From Gelatoporia subvermispora B (Eukaryota > Basidiomycota > Agaricomycetes > Polyporales > Gelatoporiaceae): a stretch of 15,753 nt of DNA. The position numbers and the translations under genes are program-made. The notes beneath the pieces were generated by a model. It had not been told where the DNA came from and did no database searches. It saw only the letters and a list, made by a program, of their open reading frames with translations. This document shows positions 10,292 to 15,753 of the stretch, in pieces (positions within the stretch are counted from its first letter, which is position 1; each line of letters begins with the position of its first letter). The DNA lies in NCBI GenBank assembly GCA_000320605.2, contig KB445836.1, forward strand, positions 1 to 15,753, written 5' to 3'.

Positions 10292-10414
10292 CATAGTGAG
10301 CGTGTTGCTAGCCACAAATGAACGTCGTACAAAAGAGTGTTCTACAACAGATTGCTACGTAGTGACAGTGTACGATACGAGAATACAGAATACTTGATCC
10401 ACTCGTCTCATTCC

Positions 10415-11964
10415 TCATTGCTCAGCCGACCGATCATCTGTTCTGTCATGAGACTGCGCGTATGAGTCAAATGTCTCCGATAACAAGGACGGCGATAGTA
10501 GCATTGACGAGTTGAATGTACTATCGAATGTCGACAGATCAGTCATCAAGGTGTCAAATGTCGGCGAGCCCGGCACGACAGCCGACGTGGGCACAGAGGA
10601 TGATGATGGGGATGGGAATGACGACGTTGCAGATGCAGATGTTGTCGTTGCAGATGTGACTGACAGGTCCAATGGGTTCAATGTATCTGGCGCAAATGGC
10701 TCGGCCTCGGTAGAATCAGCGGACCTCGAGATGGACGTGCTTGATATGCTTGACGAGCTTGGCATGTTAGGTAGTGTGGGAACAGCATATTGCGAGGGAA
10801 CCGAGAAGACAAGAGGCGGCATGTGGGCATATTAGTGAGCATACACCGGAAGCTGCTGAGTAGAGATAGCGGGAGATACAGGCATATTGGGTTGCGCGGG
10901 CATATGCAGAGGCACTGGCCATCTGTGCGCCACTGCTACGGGCATGGAAGGCATAAACGTAAATCCTGGGAATGGAGACTGAGGCACAGGAGAGGCCAGA
11001 TCTGAAACCGGAAGAGGAACTGGGGAAGGAGCAGTGAAAGGAATGGGAGAAGAGGGAAAAGAAGTAACAGCAGAAGGAGTCGTCGTCGTGGAACCAGAGC
11101 TAGTAGTGGCGGCAGCAGCAGCAGCATCGGGATCATCAGAGCTTAAAATATGGCACAATGTGTCACTACTGATGGCTGCGCCTGTAGACTCGGAATGAGT
11201 GATAACTTTATCGACAATATTACTGGTGACTTTGAGGTGTTCGAGCCGCTTCTTCTCAACCAGGTATTGTAGCTTCATCCCCTCGTTTTTCGCATGTTGC
11301 ATACCTAGATTGTATCTCTGATCGCTCTTGGTGTTCATCCGACTAGCGGTGTTGGCAAGCAAGGCTGTCACCTGCGGCGAGTCCTCTAGCCGCATGCGCT
11401 TGGCAGTGACTTCATGCTCTGCTGAAGATGCAGACACTGATGGACGACGGCGAGTAGATGTGCGTGATGATGTTGGCAGCGTTATAGATGTCAAACTCGG
11501 AGCCTGAGCCGTGGAAGATATGCCGCCAGAGGCAATTGTGGAGGGAAGCGATATGATCGATGATCCTGCTTCAGTGAAGGGAACAGAAGAAATAGAGGTC
11601 GTCTCCACGAGGGAAGTCGTCTCCACAAGGAAAGTCGTTTCCACGAGGGAACCAGGTCGCGAACCCACAACATTGCCCTCTGTGTTGATGAACATACCAG
11701 CCGTGCGCCTTACAAGAGATGATGATGATGAGTGTCGTGAGGAAGCGCCACCAGGGCTATAGATCTCAACATGTGATGAGGCCGGGGAGACAGGATTGGA
11801 CTGGATAGAGATCGGAGGAATCGGATATGATGCAGAGGAACCACGGATTGCCCCCCACATAACACATACCGGCCTTCCAAGTTCTCGAGGAGATAGTCGA
11901 GAAGTCGTTGTGTCCGACTGTGGTCCTTCCTCCAAATCTGCTCAGCACCAGTGCCAGTGGCCAT
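10415..11964 (-). pseudogene. Myb/SANT-like partner protein of the Harbinger element, truncated and broken
   Basis: On the minus strand, ATG 11964-11962 opens a short frame with IWRKDHSRTQRLLDYLLENL, which has the Trp/Leu-Leu spacing of the first helix of Myb/SANT-like domains that partner Harbinger nucleases. About 30 codons in, the open frame shifts and the rest of the expected trihelix is missing. The second frame (about 11868-10835) encodes a Ser/Thr/Pro-rich region, a charged helical segment (about 11350-11190, with KLQYLVEKKRLEHL), poly-Ala and Pro-rich stretches. It hits TAA at 10834-10832 and then continues in the same frame with similar composition to a stop at 10417-10415. So it shows a probable internal deletion with frameshift plus a nonsense change. 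A donor-like GTATGT near 11868 was tested but gives no in-frame join. The family assignment rests on the short motif and the transposon context. Confidence 0.65.
11598..11651 (-). repeat. 18-bp tandem repeat, three copies, in the transposon companion gene
   Basis: Three adjacent 18-bp units (plus-strand form GTCGTCTCCACGAGGGAA with 1-3 changes) encode repeated VETT(S/F)L hexapeptides on the minus strand. This is a small slippage-type coding expansion inside the disordered part of the Myb-like protein. Confidence 0.85.
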
Positions 11965-12281
11965 CCACAAAGACCACGACGACAGAAGCGCAGAAAATGG
12001 GAAGAGGAGCTTGGGTACGAGATGTCGGTGAGCCAGCTTGTTATGATGGCGGGGGAAGCAAAACGAGGACGGTTGGGGTATGATATAGTTAACGTTCATT
12101 TCGCCTCGTTGCTGCCGCACGCTGAAGGCATGGAGGCCACGTATGCATGACTAACGTGACACTCACAGCAGAAGGGTGCTTGCAATATGTTACGGGTTTT
12201 TTAAACCCTACAGTAGGAGTAATTTCTCGCATCAGACTCTCGAAGCGAAACAATTCACTTAGCGCCTGAAAGCTAGACGAC

Positions 12282-12294
12282 CTTGAACGGACGG
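12282..12294 (-). repeat. Right terminal inverted repeat of the Harbinger element
   Basis: CTTGAACGGACGG on the plus strand, followed by ATA at 12295-12297. It is the exact reverse complement of the left end at 8217-8229. Confidence 0.72.
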
Positions 12295-12297
12295 ATA

Positions 12298-14290
12298 GTT
12301 GAGATGGTGAGTTGTAGTGATTTTCCAGGATAGATTGTGTGTTCAAGTGCCTGTTTGCGAGTATAGTCGTCAAATACGCACATTGACTTGGGAGAGGTCG
12401 CTGTCGGATCCACGATCGAGAGGATGCCCGCGGATCTGGCGGTGGACAGACAGAGAGCACGGACTTGGAGCACCGCGCGAGTGCACGCCAGAGCGCTCGT
12501 CCCGGGCGTTTAGGGTAATTCAGTATGACGCCATCACACGACGCAGCTTTTTCTGCGCCTGTGTCTGCTGTTCTCTGTCCCTCTCCGTTGTCATAACGCG
12601 TCTCCCTCACTATAGCCTAGCTTGACGGCACCGACTTGTCTGGTCTTGCAATTCACACCTCTGCGGATTTCTGGCAAAATTTTCATGACCTGGCAAACTT
12701 CAAAGCAGGCCTTGTTCAACGCAATGTCAATGCGCGCTCCGGAGACTTTCTCCAAATGCATTCTCCTGCAATTCGTCGGCTCCTTGTCAACGTTCCGATG
12801 GCGCAGCGTGCTCTGGTGCTCTCTTTCAGATTTCAATAGGACAGATCCGGGCGGCGTGACCGGCGTACCCACAAAGCTCGCTCTTCTTGCCCCATGATCG
12901 CACAATGCAACACTGCGGTCTGATACATCCATCTTCGTAGTATCTGCCTGCTCCCGAGTCTCAGCTGAAATCCCCTCAACAGTCCTGTACCCGATGACCT
13001 GTCCATAGCCTCCGTCTCTGAGCTCCACGACTGATCCCAATGAGCTGCATTCCATCCAGTCCCATAGTGGTACGGAACTGAATTTTCCTGGGTCACATCA
13101 CGTATGCTACCATGGCTCCTCGGGTTCTGCTTTGCGTCTTGTTGTTCGGGCTCATGTAGCTTGCTTATATCCGGAATTTATTGCGTTGTTGCCCCCTACT
13201 ATTCGTGCTATCGTGCGTTCCGATTGAGCAACATCTCGTCGGGCCCTCGCTCGACTATGACTCCTCGTATGTTCAATGGTCATCTCGGACCTTCCTGGCT
13301 CTCTCAAGCCGTCGTTCGGCTCTGCGCTCTCGTCTATCATCTGTGGTACGTGGTCTCATCCCGGTGTGATATGGCTGTCACTGATGATGAACAGCGATTC
13401 TGCATCTAGCGCAAGGGCGGTACTCAGTTTGTAGAAGCTCACGCGGCGTGTACTTGTCTCAGGCATCATGCGCACGACAGAAGACGAAGTTGGTGGTGAA
13501 ATCTGTTTATCATCCTGAGCAAAGTCTCCAGTCTTTATTCACATCGGGGATGCGACCTCTCCTGGTGCCTGCCGCGTACTTCCAATTGACCCGACTCTGC
13601 GAGTCGGACCTGCGCTTGCACCACCTGAGTCCCTCCTATGACTGTCAGTCCTATGACCCGTGACATTTCACGGCGACTCACACAAGGCCGAGGCATGTAG
13701 CTGCTGAAACCATCCGAAATGCAACGCAATATTATCAAACTATCCCATGTTCTGCGAACGTGACGCAAACAGACTCTCCTGACCTCCTGTAGCGAGTACT
13801 GGAGGCACCGTGTCCTCTCATGTCTGTCCTGTACTCCTGGACCTACACGGCACGTGGTATGATCCCGTATGAACCGCTCGCTCCCTACGGAGGATGGCAA
13901 GAAAACGGTTCCTATTACCTCTTGTACTGACATTTCCAACTATCTTATGACCTCGTTCTCAAGCCTAGTACCGGCAGTAGCACTGTCAAACGGCCATTAA
14001 TTTTGGGTACCGATCCCAGAGCGCGCATCCTCTTACTACAATCAGTAACTTGGACTACCATGCCGGGCCACGGTCGGGCTGCCTGACTTTGAAGCTATAT
14101 GCGTTCTACCCGACGCAAAGCTCCGCCATCATGTGTCGGCACTCTATGTTGTCAATACACACGATCCTAGTCTGTGCCTGCACTGGAATTCCGGTCGTTG
14201 AACGGCTGTTTTTGTCTATGCAATCTCCCCGGTCTGCACGCGCTCATTCATTGAACTTCAATGTCTCCAGGAAAGCACGCATGTGCTTCT
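12298..14290. other. Intergenic region, mostly featureless
   Basis: From the transposon end to the natterin-like gene promoter. Apart from one exon-like stretch near 12622-12839, I see only short overlapping frames on both strands (for example minus 13055-12591 and minus 13939-13535) with no motifs. No tRNA, transposon end or long repeat was recognised. Confidence 0.5.
12622..12839 (+). other. Orphan exon-like coding fragment of unknown family
   Basis: The plus-strand frame begins right after an acceptor-like sequence (CACTATAGCCTAG, ending 12622). It reads LDGTDLSGLAIHTSADFWQN, then NFHDLANFKAGLVQRNV and a segment ending in RALVLSFRFQ before a TAG ending near 12839. The mix of hydrophobic, aromatic and charged residues looks like folded protein rather than random translation. 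I could not find neighbouring exons or name a family. The minus strand is also open here (13055-12591), so the coding strand is uncertain. It may be a relic of a lost gene. Confidence 0.25.
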
Positions 14291-14298
14291 CGTCTGCG

Positions 14299-14305
14299 TA
14301 TAAAA
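14299..14305 (+). promoter_or_regulatory. TATA box of the natterin-like gene
   Basis: TATAAAA lies about 120 bp upstream of the ATG at 14424. It is followed by a CT-rich leader (about 14360-14423) ending CATCATC just before the start codon, typical of well-expressed basidiomycete genes. Confidence 0.65.
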
Positions 14306-14423
14306 TGGATTCCGAATAGCTCACAATTCTGCATCAAGCTCAACTAGCACATTCACAGAAGCTCTCTTGTCTCGCAACCTCGCTCTCACTTCTCCAATCA
14401 CTCATACCAGCTCATTCATCATC

Positions 14424-15483
14424 ATGCCCGACTGGCCGCCTTACCCCGCTGGTCCGTTCACCGGCGAGTTCGTCGTTGGCAGATTTGGTGGTTCGCCCTT
14501 CCAGACGTGCAAGTGGGTCATGAATCAGAGTGGGCTCGTCGTCAAAGGACTCGACGTGTGGTACAACTCGAGCACCCTGCGCGGCGTGCAGGTCACCTTC
14601 TCGGATGACTCCCGCTCCGCCATCTTTGGCCAGCCGAGCGACACGCACGCTAGTGTGACGTTTGTCCCTGGGGAGCGCATCACTTCGCTGACCCTGTGGG
14701 GCAACGGCGTCGGTTCACGCACCGGTCGCATCCGTCTTACTACAAGTGCAGGACAGGCATGTACATATTTTCTTGGGTGTCATTCACCGATTCTAACACG
14801 TCTCGCAGACATTCGACGTCGGAAAGAACACTAGTGGTCAGTCGTCTTACGATGCGGACGTCGCCTCCGGCATCCTTGTCGGCATGGTCGGCCGCTGTGG
14901 AAGTGACATCGACATGCTTGGCCCCGTCTTTCTCTACGGCGTGGTCACGAACGTATCCATCTCTGATGTCGTCTACAACCCCCCTCTCACCGGTAGTGCC
15001 GGGATCATCGAGGAGTCGCTTGACCGGGTGCGCTTCCGCAACCCACCAGATGCGGATCAGGATCTCCCGTGGGAGTTCGAAAACTCGCTCACGCGCACGG
15101 TGTCGACGACCTTTACCCAGTCGACGGGCACCGCGTACGGCATCTCGGTCTCTACGGAGGTCTCTGCGGAGCTCTTTGGCATTGGAGGGAAGATTGGCGG
15201 CACCTACACGTGGCAGCGGACGGAGACGACGGAGACGAGCACGACGACCTCGTACGACAAGGTCCTGGGTTGGAGGATCTGGGGTAATTTGGAGCCCGGA
15301 AAGGGTATTAAGGCTGTCTCGTTCTGCCATCACGGCACTGGCCAGGCGAACTACATGTCGACTGTCGCGCTCCACCTGTCCGACAGCACAGTGAGCACCT
15401 ACAAGGAGCCTGGTGTCTTTAGCAATGTCGCCTACACCGAGGTGGAGGTGACGACCGAGCCGGATAACGACGATGGGGCATAG
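14424..15483 (+). CDS. Natterin-like protein: jacalin-like lectin plus aerolysin-type pore-forming domain, two exons, 335 aa
   Basis: Exon 1 is 14424-14756 and exon 2 is 14809-15483. The first half is a jacalin-like beta-prism lectin domain: a Gly-rich start, the strand motif ITSLTLWGNG near its middle, and GMVGRCGSDIDMLGPVFL near residue 140, as in jacalin-related lectins. From about residue 155 (VSISDVVYNPPL) it becomes an aerolysin-family domain. The run of alternating Ser/Thr and small residues around GTAYGISVSTEVSAELFG matches the amphipathic pre-stem hairpin that inserts into membranes. TWQRTETTETSTTTSYDK is the typical following strand. No signal peptide or transmembrane helix is visible, so it is probably made in the cytosol, as with many fungal defence lectins. 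Family members bind surface glycans and oligomerise into beta-barrel pores; the target here is unknown. ATG 14424 is the first ATG in frame and has a TATA box and CT-rich leader upstream. The gene looks intact, with a GC-AG intron. Confidence 0.9.
14757..14808 (+). other. Probable GC-AG intron of the natterin-like gene (52 nt)
   Basis: The donor is CAG|GCATGT and the acceptor CGCAG|ACA, with a CTAAC branch site about 12 nt before the acceptor. Both sides are phase 0, and the reading continues in the jacalin-like fold exactly where GQ is expected to be followed by a strand beginning TFDVG. The nearby GT at 14761 would put exon 2 out of frame with the only usable acceptor. Confidence 0.82.
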
Positions 15484-15753
15484 TCTCAGGTTTTTGGGTC
15501 CTATGCACGTCGTGTACAGTAGTCTGACTTCAAGGATATGACTTGTCGAACGGTTGTCCGGTGATATTTAAGTGCTTCTTGACACAATGTCTGACGGCCA
15601 TTATTATACTTTTATGGTGTGGCATGGAGCTGAGGTACGTATGACTTTCTCTTGGGACTCACTGCATTGTATTTGCGAGTTATCACAACATCGCACACCT
15701 CCCGGAAGTAGGGTCATTGACTGTCACAAATATGCGCCTGGCAGAGTGCCTAT

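Larger units (their letters stand above)
8217..12294. mobile_element. PIF/Harbinger DNA transposon, near full-length (4078 bp), decayed coding genes
   Basis: The ends are a 13-bp perfect inverted repeat: CCGTCCGTTCAAG at 8217-8229 and its reverse complement at 12282-12294. Both are immediately flanked on the outside by ATA (8214-8216 and 12295-12297), matching the 3-bp target duplications typical of PIF/Harbinger. The interior encodes the two proteins expected of an autonomous element: a DDE nuclease (plus strand) and a Myb/SANT-like DNA-binding partner (minus strand), arranged convergently with about 120 bp between their ends. Both genes carry inactivating lesions, so this copy is not autonomous. 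The family-typical ATA choice is unusual (TTA/TAA are commoner). Identification of the nuclease is firm; the exact ends are an inference from the repeat and flank match. Confidence 0.8.

Noticed and set aside
11800..11868. Intron in the Myb-like gene starting at GTATGT (about 11868) and ending at ATCCAG
   Set aside because: The join leads into the wrong frame, so it does not connect the SANT-like segment to the long downstream frame.
13112..13159. Short ATG peptide resembling a signal peptide (MAPRVLLCVLLFGLM)
   Set aside because: Stops after 15 residues; no convincing downstream exon after a possible GT donor.
14761..14762. GT donor for the natterin-like intron
   Set aside because: Using it with the only nearby acceptor shifts exon 2 out of the conserved aerolysin frame; the GC donor 4 nt upstream keeps frame.

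Overview
The window is eukaryotic and looks like an agaricomycete (mushroom/polypore type) basidiomycete genome. The evidence is: short introns of 48-70 nt with fungal branch sites and CT-rich leaders; a NACHT-WD40 NLR of the type expanded in basidiomycetes; a PIF/Harbinger DNA transposon; and a jacalin-aerolysin (natterin-like) pore-forming protein. No bacterial-style operon, tRNA, rRNA or CRISPR is visible.

Layout. (1) 1-260, minus strand: start of a Pro-rich unknown protein that runs off the left edge. (2) 545-5729, minus strand: an apparently intact six-exon NLR gene. I could connect all exons in phase, giving about 1633 aa: basic amphipathic N-terminus, Ser/Thr/Ala/Pro linker, helical signalling-type domain, NACHT NTPase, and 13 nearly identical 43-residue WD40 repeats plus one decayed repeat. 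The repeats differ at a few fixed positions, as in fungal allorecognition/innate-immunity NLRs. The last ~70 codons are a GC-rich insertion-like block that replaces the usual C-terminus. (3) 5730-8213: 2.5 kb with no gene I can support. (4) 8214-12297: a ~4.08 kb PIF/Harbinger element. I find a 13-bp perfect terminal inverted repeat (8217-8229 / 12282-12294) flanked by a 3-bp direct repeat ATA. Inside are a plus-strand DDE nuclease gene with all three catalytic acidic residues but two in-frame stops, and a convergent minus-strand Myb/SANT-like companion that is truncated, frameshifted and has a further in-frame stop. All three stops can be explained by single C-to-T changes. (5) 12298-14290: about 2 kb with one exon-like fragment and otherwise nothing clear. 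(6) 14424-15483, plus strand: an intact two-exon natterin-like gene (jacalin-like lectin domain plus aerolysin-type pore-forming domain, 335 aa, no signal peptide) with a TATA box and, by reading frame, a non-canonical GC-AG intron.

How they fit. The NLR is a candidate intracellular non-self sensor and the lectin/pore-former a candidate defence effector. They are about 8.7 kb apart, on opposite strands and separated by a dead transposon, so a functional link is only a hypothesis. The rapidly evolving WD40 array, the transposon and the gene-poor flanks together suggest an accessory, fast-changing chromosomal region.
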